From the NCBI RefSeq assembly GCF_000473325.1, contig NZ_KI421513.1, forward strand, positions 1,311,217-1,375,216: 64,000 nt of DNA, given 5' to 3'. A model generated the notes under the pieces. That model saw only the letters and a program-made list of their open reading frames with translations, ran no database searches and was not told the DNA's origin. The first letter of the stretch is position 1. Each line of letters opens with the position of its first letter. Of this stretch, positions 47,451 to 55,599 are shown in pieces. Made by a program: the position numbers and the translations under genes. Source of the stretch: Leisingera caerulea DSM 24564. Its GTDB lineage: Bacteria; Pseudomonadota; Alphaproteobacteria; Rhodobacterales; Rhodobacteraceae.

Positions 47451-49289
47451 ATGTTTCGCTATTTTGAAAACCTCATTGACCCCTATTGCGCCTACCCGGA
47501 AAGCAACACGCCGCCGACGCGGCTGTGGCCGTTCCTGCGCGACTACTCCAAGCCGTTCAAATCCGTCTTTATCCTGGCTGCGCTGATGTCGGTCGTGGTC
47601 GCGGGGATTGAGGTTGGCTTGATCTATTATATGGGCCGTATCGTTGACCTGATGTCGGGCACCCCGTCCGAGGTCTGGGAGGCGCATGGCACAGAATTGA
47701 TCGTGGTCGCCCTGTTCATTCTGCTGTTGCGGCCGCTGATCCAGCTTTTGGACGTTGTGCTGCTGAACAACACGATCCTGCCGAACTTTGGTACCCTGAT
47801 CCGCTGGCGGGCACACAAGCACGTGCTGCGCCAGTCGGTGGGCTGGTTCGAGAACGATTTTGCCGGGCGGATTGCCAACCGGATCATGCAAACCCCGCCC
47901 GCTGCGGGAGAGGTGGTCTTTCAGGTCTTTGACGCCATCACCTTCTCGCTGGCCTATCTGGTGGGCGCGGCAGTGCTGCTGTGGGTTGCCGATGTGCGTC
48001 TGATGCTGCCTCTGGCGGTCTGGTTTGTCCTCTACGCGCTACTGGTGATGTGGACGGTCAAACGGGTCGGCCCGGCCAGCCAGGCATCGTCTGACGCGCG
48101 CTCTACCGTGACGGGGCGGGTGGTCGACAGCTATTCCAACATCCACTCGGTCAAGATGTTCGCCCATCACGACCGGGAGCTGACCTATGCCCGCGAGGCA
48201 ATCGAGAACACCCGCAAGACGTTCCAGACAGAGATGCGCATTTTCACCATCATGGATGCCACGCTGGTCACGCTGAACGGACTGCTGATTGTCGGTGTGG
48301 TTGGCTGGGCCGTGATGCTGTGGATGCAAGGCAGTGCTTCGGTGGGTCTGGTGGCAGCGGCCACGGCGCTGACCCTGCGGCTGAACGCGATGACCGGCTG
48401 GATCATGTGGGCGCTGACCTCCTTCTTCCGCCAGCTGGGGGTTGTGGCCGAGGGGATGGAGACTATTGCCCAGCCCATCGACCTGGTGGATGCCGCCAAT
48501 GCGGAGCCGCTGCGGCTCACCAAGGGCGAGATCGAGCTGCGCAACCTATCGCACCATTACGGGCGGGAGGCCGGCGGGCTGGACAGGATCAGCCTGACCA
48601 TCCAGCCGGGCGAGAAGATCGGCCTGATCGGGCGCTCGGGCGCCGGTAAATCGACCCTGGTGAAACTGCTTTTGCGATTCTACGACGCCGAGAGCGGGCA
48701 GATCCTGATCGACGGCCAGGACATCCGGGCGGTGACACAGGACAGCTTGCGCAGCCACATCGGCATGGTCCAGCAGGACAGCGCGCTGATGCACCGCTCA
48801 GTGCGGGACAACCTGCTGTACGGACGTCCGGACGCGACAGAGGCGCAGATGATCGCCGCCGCAAAACAGGCGCAGGCGCATGAGTTCATTCTGGACCTTG
48901 AGGATCCGGAGGGGCGCAAGGGATATGACGCCCATGTCGGCGAGCGCGGCGTCAAACTGTCCGGCGGGCAGCGCCAGCGGGTGACCTTGGCGCGGGTGAT
49001 CCTGAAGGACGCGCCGATCCTGGTGCTGGACGAGGCCACCTCGGCGCTGGATTCCGAGGTCGAAGCAGCGATACAGGAAACGCTCTACGGCATGATGCAG
49101 GGCAAGACGGTGATCGCCATTGCACACCGGCTGTCCACCATCGCGCAGATGGATCGTATCCTGGTGATGGATCAGGGCCGTATAGTTGAAGAAGGCTCGC
49201 ATGAGGCGCTATTGCAGGCGCAGGGGCTTTATGCACAGCTTTGGGCGCGCCAGTCCGGCGGCTTCCTGAACATCGAGGCAGCAGAATGA
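47451..49289 (+). CDS. ABC exporter, half 1 (permease-ATPase)
   Basis: 612-residue fused ABC half-transporter of the MsbA/lipid-multidrug type. About six transmembrane helices in residues 1-330, then the nucleotide-binding domain: Walker A GRSGAGKSTL near 394-403, signature LSGGQRQRV near 503, Walker B ILVLDEATSALDSE. Overlaps half 2 by 4 bases, so the two probably form a heterodimer. Substrate is unknown; the pair shares strong similarity to each other. Confidence 0.92.
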   Translation: MFRYFENLIDPYCAYPESNTPPTRLWPFLRDYSKPFKSVFILAALMSVVVAGIEVGLIYYMGRIVDLMSGTPSEVWEAHGTELIVVALFILLLRPLIQLLDVVLLNNTILPNFGTLIRWRAHKHVLRQSVGWFENDFAGRIANRIMQTPPAAGEVVFQVFDAITFSLAYLVGAAVLLWVADVRLMLPLAVWFVLYALLVMWTVKRVGPASQASSDARSTVTGRVVDSYSNIHSVKMFAHHDRELTYAREAIENTRKTFQTEMRIFTIMDATLVTLNGLLIVGVVGWAVMLWMQGSASVGLVAAATALTLRLNAMTGWIMWALTSFFRQLGVVAEGMETIAQPIDLVDAANAEPLRLTKGEIELRNLSHHYGREAGGLDRISLTIQPGEKIGLIGRSGAGKSTLVKLLLRFYDAESGQILIDGQDIRAVTQDSLRSHIGMVQQDSALMHRSVRDNLLYGRPDATEAQMIAAAKQAQAHEFILDLEDPEGRKGYDAHVGERGVKLSGGQRQRVTLARVILKDAPILVLDEATSALDSEVEAAIQETLYGMMQGKTVIAIAHRLSTIAQMDRILVMDQGRIVEEGSHEALLQAQGLYAQLWARQSGGFLNIEAAE

Positions 49290-51130
49290 ACATAGGCAAC
49301 CTGATCGACGCCTTCCGCCCGGCAGAGGGCCCGCCGCCGCAACGGCTGGGGTCCTTCTTGCGCTGGTGCCTGGCCGGCGCCTGGCCGATGCTGCTGCTGG
49401 CGGCGGCATTCTCGGCGCTGGCCGGCGGAATGGAGGCGGGCACAGCCTTCATCCTGGGGATGGTCATCGACACCGCAATTTCCAGCGGACCGGAACAGTT
49501 TTTTTCGGCTGGCAATGTGGCTGTCATCGCACTCGCGCTGGGCTTTTTCCTGATTGTGCGCCCTGTGCTGTTCGGCCTCTCTGCAGCCTCCAATGCCATC
49601 GTGGTGCAGCCTAATGTGAACCCGCTGGTGCTGTCGCGTCTGAACCGCTGGACATTGGGCCAATCGGTTCGGTTCTTTGACGACGATTTTGCCGGGCGGA
49701 TCGCCCAGAAGCAGATGCAGACGGCAACCGCCGTCACCTCCGTGACCACCGAGATGATCAATGTTGTCGCCTTTGCATTGGCGTCTCTTGCTGGCTCTTT
49801 GGCCTTGTTAGGGTCTATTGATTGGCGCATTACCGGGGTGTTTCTGGTCTGGCTGATCGCCTATTTCGCGCTGATCCGCTGGTTTCTGCCACGCATCCGC
49901 AAGCGGTCCGGCGCACGGGCCGGGGCGCGGGCGATGGTGACCGGGCAGGTTGTCGACTCGATTACCAACATCAAGACGGTCAAGCTGTTTGCCCATGCCG
50001 ACCATGAGGAGCGCACCGCCCAGGACGCCATGGTGCGGTTCCGCGATAAGTCACTGCATTTCGGCTATCTCTCCGCCAGCTTCCGGTTTTGCCTGATGTG
50101 CCTGGCGGGCGTTCTGCCGGTGTTGCTCATCGGCGCGACGCTGTTGCTGTGGCAGTCCGGCACGGCGACCGAAGGCGACATCGTGGCGGCAGGCGCGGTC
50201 TCGATCCGCATCGCCCAGATGACCGGCTGGGTCAGCTTCACGCTTATGGCGATTTACTCCAACGTCGGCGAGATCGAGAACGGCATGAAGACACTATCCG
50301 TCCGCGACAGGGTAGAGGATACGCCCGGCGCCAAGCCGCTGGAGGTCACCGAAGGCGAGATCGTCTTTGACCAGGTCGAGTTTGCCTATGGCCGCGACGT
50401 CGGCGGCGTGCAGGGCATCGACCTGACTATTCATCCCGGCGAAAAGCTGGGCATCGTCGGGGCCTCAGGGGCGGGGAAATCCACGCTCGTGTCGCTGCTG
50501 CTCAGGCTTTATGACGGAGAGAGTGGCCGGATTCTTATCGACGGTCAGGATATTGCGACGGTCACCCAGAACTCACTGCGCAGTCAGATCGGCATGGTCA
50601 CCCAGGAGACCGCCATGTTCAACCGCTCGGCGCGGGAAAACATTCTCTATGGGCGGCCGGATGCGTCTGAGGAAGAGGTCGCCGCGGCGGCACACAAGGC
50701 CGAGGCGCATGAATTCATCACCGAGCTGGAGGATGGCCAGGGCCGCACCGGCTATGATGCCTTTCTGGGTGAGCGCGGAGTGAAACTGTCCGGCGGGCAG
50801 CGGCAGCGGATCGCATTGGCCCGCGCCATTCTGAAGGACGCGCCCATCCTGGTGCTGGACGAGGCCACCTCGGCACTGGATTCGGAGGTTGAGGCCGCGA
50901 TCCAGGCAGCGTTGCACCGGGTGATGGAAGGCAAAACGGTGCTGGCGATTGCCCACCGTCTGTCGACGCTCAGCGAGATGGACCGGATCATCGTGATGGA
51001 GAAGGGCCGCATCGCTGAAAGCGGCAGCCATGATGAACTGCTGGCCAGGGGCGGTCTGTATGCACAGTTCTGGGCGCGCCAGTCCGGTGGTTTCATCTGC
51101 ACCGACGAGGAGCAGGCGGCGGCAGAGTAA
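49286..51130 (+). CDS. ABC exporter, half 2 (permease-ATPase)
   Basis: 614-residue paralogue of half 1. Same architecture, Walker A GASGAGKSTL near residues 391-400, signature LSGGQRQRI near 501, and Walker B ILVLDEATSALDSE. Both halves keep the signature and Glu after Walker B, so both ATP sites look active, unlike many asymmetric heterodimers. Starts at the ATG that overlaps the first gene's stop; an upstream ATG at 49241 lies inside half 1. Confidence 0.92.
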   Translation: MNIGNLIDAFRPAEGPPPQRLGSFLRWCLAGAWPMLLLAAAFSALAGGMEAGTAFILGMVIDTAISSGPEQFFSAGNVAVIALALGFFLIVRPVLFGLSAASNAIVVQPNVNPLVLSRLNRWTLGQSVRFFDDDFAGRIAQKQMQTATAVTSVTTEMINVVAFALASLAGSLALLGSIDWRITGVFLVWLIAYFALIRWFLPRIRKRSGARAGARAMVTGQVVDSITNIKTVKLFAHADHEERTAQDAMVRFRDKSLHFGYLSASFRFCLMCLAGVLPVLLIGATLLLWQSGTATEGDIVAAGAVSIRIAQMTGWVSFTLMAIYSNVGEIENGMKTLSVRDRVEDTPGAKPLEVTEGEIVFDQVEFAYGRDVGGVQGIDLTIHPGEKLGIVGASGAGKSTLVSLLLRLYDGESGRILIDGQDIATVTQNSLRSQIGMVTQETAMFNRSARENILYGRPDASEEEVAAAAHKAEAHEFITELEDGQGRTGYDAFLGERGVKLSGGQRQRIALARAILKDAPILVLDEATSALDSEVEAAIQAALHRVMEGKTVLAIAHRLSTLSEMDRIIVMEKGRIAESGSHDELLARGGLYAQFWARQSGGFICTDEEQAAAE

Positions 51131-51184
51131 CCTGACCGGCGCATTTTGCTTTTGCTGATCCCTGTGCCGCGCTATTGAGCCGCC

Positions 51185-52432
51185 ATGACTGATGCAGCCA
51201 GAACCACAGCAACAATCAGCCGGCTGGGCCATCAAGGCGATGGCGTGGCCGATGGCCCTTTGTTTGCCCCGCGCACCCTTCCGGGCGAGACTGTCAGCGG
51301 CATTGCCGAGGGCAGCCGTTTGACCAGCATCCGCATTGAGACGCCCTCGGAGCACCGTGTGCAGCCGCCCTGCCGCCATTACAAGTCCTGCGGCGGCTGC
51401 CAGCTGCAGCACGCCAGCGACAGCTTTGTGGCGGAGTGGAAGACGGATGTGGTGCGCAATGCACTGAGCGCGCAGGGGCTGGAGACGGAGTTCCGGCCCA
51501 TCCACACCTCGCCGGCCCGGTCCCGCCGCCGCGCAACGCTGGCGGTGCGGCGCACCAAGAAAGGCGCGATGGCCGGGTTTCACGGCCAGGCGTCGGACGT
51601 GATCACCGAAATTCCCAACTGCCAGCTGCTGGAGCCGGCCCTGATGGCTGCGATTCCGGTGGCGGAAGCGCTGGCCCTGGCAGGGGCCAGCCGCAAAACG
51701 CCACTTGCGGTGACAGTCACCACGTCGGAAGCGGGTCTCGACATGCTGATCAAAAACGGCAAGCCGCTGGACGGCCCGTTGAGGATCGAGCTGGCGCAGC
51801 TGGCCGACAGACACCGGATTGCCCGGCTGACCTGGGACGACGAGCCGGTGGCGATGGAGCAGCCTCCGGTGCAGCCTTTTGGAAAGGCCCTGGTCTGCCC
51901 GCCTCCGGGTGCTTTTCTGCAGGCCACGCGTGAGGGCGAGGCGGCCCTCCTGGACGGGGTGCTGGAAATCACCAAAGGTGCCAAGCGGATCGTCGATCTG
52001 TTCGCCGGATGCGGTACCTTTGCGCTGCCTTTGGCGCAGGCTGCTGAGGTCCACGCGGTGGAAGGCGAACGAGAAATGGTAGCGGCGCTTGATGCCGGCT
52101 GGCGCAAGGCAAAGGGACTGAAGAAGGTCACAACCGAAACCCGCGACCTGTTCCGCAATCCGCTGCTGCCCGAGGATCTGAACCCATTCGGTGCAGCCTT
52201 TGACGCGGCGGTAATCGACCCGCCCCGGGCCGGCGCCGAAGCGCAGGTTGCGCAGTTGGCCAAGGCCCGCACGCGGTTGATCGCCTATGTCTCCTGCAAC
52301 CCGGTGAGCTTTGCCCGCGATGCAAAGACGCTGGTTGCAGCGGGCTATAGCCTTGACTGGGTCCAGGCCGTTGACCAGTTCCGCTGGTCGGCGCATACCG
52401 AACTGGTTGCTCGGTTCACACTGAAAGACTGA
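51185..52432 (+). CDS. Class I SAM-dependent uracil-C5 RNA methyltransferase (TrmA/RlmCD family)
   Basis: 415-residue RNA m5U methyltransferase. N-terminal TRAM-like part, 4Fe-4S cysteines (Cys63, 69, 72 in CRHYKSCGGCQLQH, and one in PNCQLL), SAM site VDLFAGCGTFALPL, DPPRAG, and the nucleophilic Cys371 in YVSCNP. The iron-sulfur site points to the RlmCD/RumA side of the family. Stands between the ABC pair and the ion channel gene, which starts 1 base after its stop. Confidence 0.92.
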   Translation: MTDAARTTATISRLGHQGDGVADGPLFAPRTLPGETVSGIAEGSRLTSIRIETPSEHRVQPPCRHYKSCGGCQLQHASDSFVAEWKTDVVRNALSAQGLETEFRPIHTSPARSRRRATLAVRRTKKGAMAGFHGQASDVITEIPNCQLLEPALMAAIPVAEALALAGASRKTPLAVTVTTSEAGLDMLIKNGKPLDGPLRIELAQLADRHRIARLTWDDEPVAMEQPPVQPFGKALVCPPPGAFLQATREGEAALLDGVLEITKGAKRIVDLFAGCGTFALPLAQAAEVHAVEGEREMVAALDAGWRKAKGLKKVTTETRDLFRNPLLPEDLNPFGAAFDAAVIDPPRAGAEAQVAQLAKARTRLIAYVSCNPVSFARDAKTLVAAGYSLDWVQAVDQFRWSAHTELVARFTLKD

Positions 52433-52433
52433 T

Positions 52434-53243
52434 ATGACGGATACCCAAGCGATGACACCAACCCAACGGCTGGCAGCCATTCTGGACAGTGACCTTTTCG
52501 GCCGGTTCATCATCGCGGTCATTCTGGTCAACGCGGTGACCCTGGGACTGGAGACGTCGCCATCGGTCATGGCCAGGGCCGGCGGTCTGATCCATCTGAT
52601 CGACAATACCTGTCTGACGATCTTCGTGGTGGAGATCCTGGCCAAGCTTTATGTGCGCCGGCTGCGGTTTTTCCTGAACGGCTGGAGCGTGTTCGATTTC
52701 GTGATTGTCGGCATCGCACTGGCACCGGGGGCCCAGGGGCTGTCGGTGCTGCGGGCGCTGCGCATCCTGCGGGTTCTGCGGGTGATTTCGGTCGCGCCGC
52801 GGCTGCGCCGTGTGGTCGAAGGCTTCATCACCGCACTGCCCGGAATGGGGTCGGTGTTCCTGCTGATGGCGATCATCTTCTATATCGGCGCGGTGATCTC
52901 CACCAAACTATTCGGCCAGGACTTCCCGGAATGGTTCGGCGACCTGGGCCTCAGCGCCTATTCGCTGTTCCAGATCATGACACTGGAAAGCTGGTCGATG
53001 GGGATCGTGCGGCCGGTAATGGAGGTACACCCTCACGCCTGGGCCTTCTTCGTGCCCTTTATCATGGTCACCACATTTGCGGTGGTGAACCTGCTGGTCG
53101 GCCTGATCGTGAATTCGATGCAGGATGCCCACCACGAAGAGGAGGGCGAGCGCACCGATGCCTACCGGGACGAAGTGCTGAGCCGGCTGGAGGCCATCGA
53201 GCAGAAAATTTCCGGCCTAGCAGAAGAAGACAGAAAATTGTGA
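52434..53243 (+). CDS. Voltage-gated sodium channel, NaChBac/Nav type
   Basis: 269-residue six-helix channel subunit forming a homotetramer. S4 carries regularly spaced arginines (RALRILRVLRVISV, residues 107-120). The selectivity filter TLESWSM at 183-189 with Glu185 is that of the bacterial Nav family. S6 ends in FAVVNLLVGLIVNSM, followed by a C-terminal acidic neck and coiled coil (EVLSRLEAIEQKISGL). Homologues from Silicibacter and Roseobacter were studied as NavSp and NavRosD. It follows the RNA methyltransferase gene without gap. Confidence 0.95.
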   Translation: MTDTQAMTPTQRLAAILDSDLFGRFIIAVILVNAVTLGLETSPSVMARAGGLIHLIDNTCLTIFVVEILAKLYVRRLRFFLNGWSVFDFVIVGIALAPGAQGLSVLRALRILRVLRVISVAPRLRRVVEGFITALPGMGSVFLLMAIIFYIGAVISTKLFGQDFPEWFGDLGLSAYSLFQIMTLESWSMGIVRPVMEVHPHAWAFFVPFIMVTTFAVVNLLVGLIVNSMQDAHHEEEGERTDAYRDEVLSRLEAIEQKISGLAEEDRKL

Positions 53244-53308
53244 ATTTTCTTAATCCCGGTTTCGCGGTATGGCCTGAATAGAGGCAAACAAGAAATACAG
53301 GCTGAACA

Positions 53309-53836
53309 ATGAACAGAAGGGCATTCGGGGTCGGTGCTGCCGCAAGCCTTGCACTGGCAGGTTGCAGCAGGTCAGGCGGCGCGGCGCGCAGGTTCCAGTT
53401 CTATGAAGGACCCAAGGTCACTTCGGTGGTGATCAATAAGGGCTCGCGCAAGATGTACCTGCTGCACAATGAAGAGGTGCTGCGGGAGTACGACGTTGAT
53501 CTGGGTTTTGCGCCGCAGGGCCACAAGCAGTTCGAGGGCGACGGTAAAACCCCGGAAGGCACCTATATGATCGACCGCCGCAACCCCAACAGCCGGTACC
53601 ATCTGTCCGTCGGCATTTCCTATCCGAATGGGCAGGACAGGGCCAAGGCGCATGCGGCGGGCAAGCAGCCCGGCGGCGAGATCTTTATCCACGGGCAGCC
53701 CAACAACCCCAAGGAGCGCAAGCGCGCGGCGCGGGTCAGCGATTGGACCGCGGGCTGCATTGCGGTGTCAAACGACGAGATCGAAGAGATCTATGCCATG
53801 GTGCAGGACGGAACCACCATCGCCTTGCGGCCCTGA
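53309..53836 (+). CDS. L,D-transpeptidase lipoprotein (YkuD)
   Basis: 175-residue lipoprotein (lipobox LAGC, Cys19) with a YkuD catalytic domain: IHG with His129 and TAGCIAVSN with nucleophile Cys150. It should make 3-3 crosslinks or attach proteins in periplasmic peptidoglycan. Transcribed in the same direction as the sodium channel gene, 65 bases away. A second L,D-transpeptidase lies 0.8 kb further on. Confidence 0.93.
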   Translation: MNRRAFGVGAAASLALAGCSRSGGAARRFQFYEGPKVTSVVINKGSRKMYLLHNEEVLREYDVDLGFAPQGHKQFEGDGKTPEGTYMIDRRNPNSRYHLSVGISYPNGQDRAKAHAAGKQPGGEIFIHGQPNNPKERKRAARVSDWTAGCIAVSNDEIEEIYAMVQDGTTIALRP

Positions 53837-53928
53837 ACCGCAATCAGGCGGCGGCGGGCTCCCGCGCCTGCAGATGCGCCGGCAGGGCCGGCACCTCTTG
53901 GCAGCCTTGGGCATGGCGCCGTGCTGGC

Positions 53929-54411
53929 TCAGCTGCCCATCACCAGCGTCCACCAGATTTTGCCATTCGGCTCCTGAAACCAGGAAAAGCCCATATTCGC
54001 GGCCTTCGGATCCAGAATCACCGCGCGGGTTGCGGGACGTTCCAGCCAGGCGGTCAGCGTCTGCTGCTCATTTTCGTAGGTTTCCGAGATATTCTCGCCC
54101 AGCAGCGTGCCGGTGTAGCCCGCCCGCGTGACCCGGTCGAGCGGCGAGGAGCCGTCGGAGCCGAAGTGCCAAGGCCGGTTTTGCACCGACATATCGCGCG
54201 AGTGGGTCGCGGCGGCGGCGGTCAGCTCAGCGTTCAGCTGAACTGCTTGCGCACCTGCGGCCTGGCGCAGCGCATTGACGGAATCTAGCATCCGGATCTG
54301 GACCTTGTCCGCATTGCGGATGCGGTAGGTGCTGCTGGAGTCGGTTGCAGGCGTGCAAGCGGCCGCAACAGTCAGAATGGCCGCAGCCATAAGCAGAAAA
54401 ACGCGATTCAT
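53929..54411 (-). CDS. CAP-domain (SCP/PR-1-like) lipoprotein
   Basis: 160-residue lipoprotein: signal ending AAACTP with lipidated Cys, then a CAP domain with LNAELTAAAATHSRDM, the HF-containing NRPWHFGSDGSSPLDRV, GENISETY and a C-terminal MGFSWFQEP. Bacterial CAP proteins are secreted, function mostly unknown; some appear in cell wall biology, which fits the flanking L,D-transpeptidases. I start it at ATG 54411; 54444 is a longer possibility. Confidence 0.88.
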   Translation of the reverse strand: MNRVFLLMAAAILTVAAACTPATDSSSTYRIRNADKVQIRMLDSVNALRQAAGAQAVQLNAELTAAAATHSRDMSVQNRPWHFGSDGSSPLDRVTRAGYTGTLLGENISETYENEQQTLTAWLERPATRAVILDPKAANMGFSWFQEPNGKIWWTLVMGS

Positions 54412-54581
54412 AATTCTCTCATGCTCCGTCAGTTGCTTTTGCACTTATCCTTCCTGTGGCCGGGAGGCAAACGGGGTGGCAGAAATATGCGGACCGGGGT
54501 GACGGATTGGTTTGCGACTGCGGCTTTCCGGCCATAAAATGCTAAAATCCTGTATCCCGATTGCGCAAGTTGGAATGAACC

Positions 54582-55199
54582 ATGTCCCGTATCCCATTTA
54601 AGACCTTCAGCAGGCGGCACTTTCTTGCCGGCGGCGCCGCCCTGATTTCCTCCTCCGCGCTGGCGCAGGAAGATTCCGGAAACTCTCAGCAGGCTTTCGA
54701 CCCGCTGCGGCCGCCGCCGGAGCCGGAACCGCCGGTCCAGCGCAATATCTCTGCTTTCCGGGCTAAGACGTGGCGGCCGTATTTCGACAATTTGCGCAAC
54801 GGCGCGATTCTTGTCGATATCGACAGCCGGGCGCTGCACTACTGGTCTGCGGATGGAACCACGTACAAGCTTTTTCCCTCCTCGGTGCCGCTGTCTGACG
54901 ATCTGACACGCCGCGGCCGCACCAAGGTGGTGCGCAAGGTGGAAGGGCCCAGCTGGTCGCCGACGCCGAACATGCTCAAACGCAATCCGGAATGGCCCGC
55001 ATACGTGCCGCCGGGACCGGACAACCCGCTTGGCACCCATGCGCTGTACCTCAGCTGGAAGTATTACCGGATCCACGGAACCCATGACACGCGCAAAATC
55101 GGACGTAAATCGTCCAATGGCTGCATCGGGCTTTACAATGAACACATCGCCGAACTGTTCAGCTTCGCCAAAGTGGGCACACAGGTGTTGCTAATTTGA
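54582..55199 (+). CDS. L,D-transpeptidase, secreted (ErfK/YbiS-type)
   Basis: 205-residue protein with a twin-arginine-like signal (SRRHFLAGGAALISSSALAQ), a proline-rich linker near residues 42-52, and a YkuD domain with HGTHD (His165) and SSNGCIGLYN (nucleophile Cys181). The Arg-Arg signal suggests Tat export, unlike the lipoprotein paralogue upstream. Divergent from the CAP lipoprotein gene. Confidence 0.93.
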   Translation: MSRIPFKTFSRRHFLAGGAALISSSALAQEDSGNSQQAFDPLRPPPEPEPPVQRNISAFRAKTWRPYFDNLRNGAILVDIDSRALHYWSADGTTYKLFPSSVPLSDDLTRRGRTKVVRKVEGPSWSPTPNMLKRNPEWPAYVPPGPDNPLGTHALYLSWKYYRIHGTHDTRKIGRKSSNGCIGLYNEHIAELFSFAKVGTQVLLI

Positions 55200-55337
55200 C
55201 GCCACGGGAACAAGCGCTAGCCTGTTAACTATAACAAGCATTTGCAATCGCGCGATTTTGCTGGTTAGAAAAAAATACGAGGTATGTCTTGGGTGCGCGG
55301 TTCAGCTTTATGGCCCGCGCAAATTCTGGAGGTTAAC

Positions 55338-55520
55338 ATGAAAAAACTCGTTATCGCTGCTGCGCTGACCGCTGCTGCTTCGACCGCAACTGCAGGCAAC
55401 CTGTCCGAGCCGGTTGTAGAACCGCCGGTCATCGTTGAAGAAGCACAGGGCTCTTCCAGCGGCATCCTGCTGCCGCTGCTGCTGCTGGTTCTGGTTGGCG
55501 CAGCTGTTGCATCGAACTAA
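55338..55520 (+). CDS. Small secreted protein with C-terminal membrane anchor
   Basis: 60-residue protein: signal peptide (KKLVIAAALTAAASTATA), short acidic segment (EPVVEPPVIVEE), then a hydrophobic C-terminal helix (GILLPLLLLVLVGAAVAS). Mature form would be about 40 residues, anchored by the tail. GGAGG at 55328 fixes the ATG at 55338. A strong terminator follows, so it is an independent, probably well-expressed gene. No function known. Confidence 0.83.
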   Translation: MKKLVIAAALTAAASTATAGNLSEPVVEPPVIVEEAQGSSSGILLPLLLLVLVGAAVASN

Positions 55521-55541
55521 TTTCGGTACACGGTTACAGAG

Positions 55542-55570
55542 AAGGCGGTGGTTCTCCACCGCCTTTTTTG
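55542..55570 (+). terminator. Terminator after the small secreted protein
   Basis: Perfect 10-bp stem AAGGCGGTGG / CCACCGCCTT with loop TTCT, followed by TTTTT. Classic Rho-independent signal ending the 60-codon gene. The opposing fusion gene stops 30 bases away. Confidence 0.9.
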
Positions 55571-55599
55571 TTGCCTGCACACCTCTGCGATGAGGGCAG

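Noticed and set aside
50573..52645. 690-codon open frame on the minus strand across ABC half 2 and the RNA methyltransferase
   Set aside because: It is antisense to two genes with complete motifs, has no recognisable domains, and such long antisense frames are common in high-GC coding DNA.
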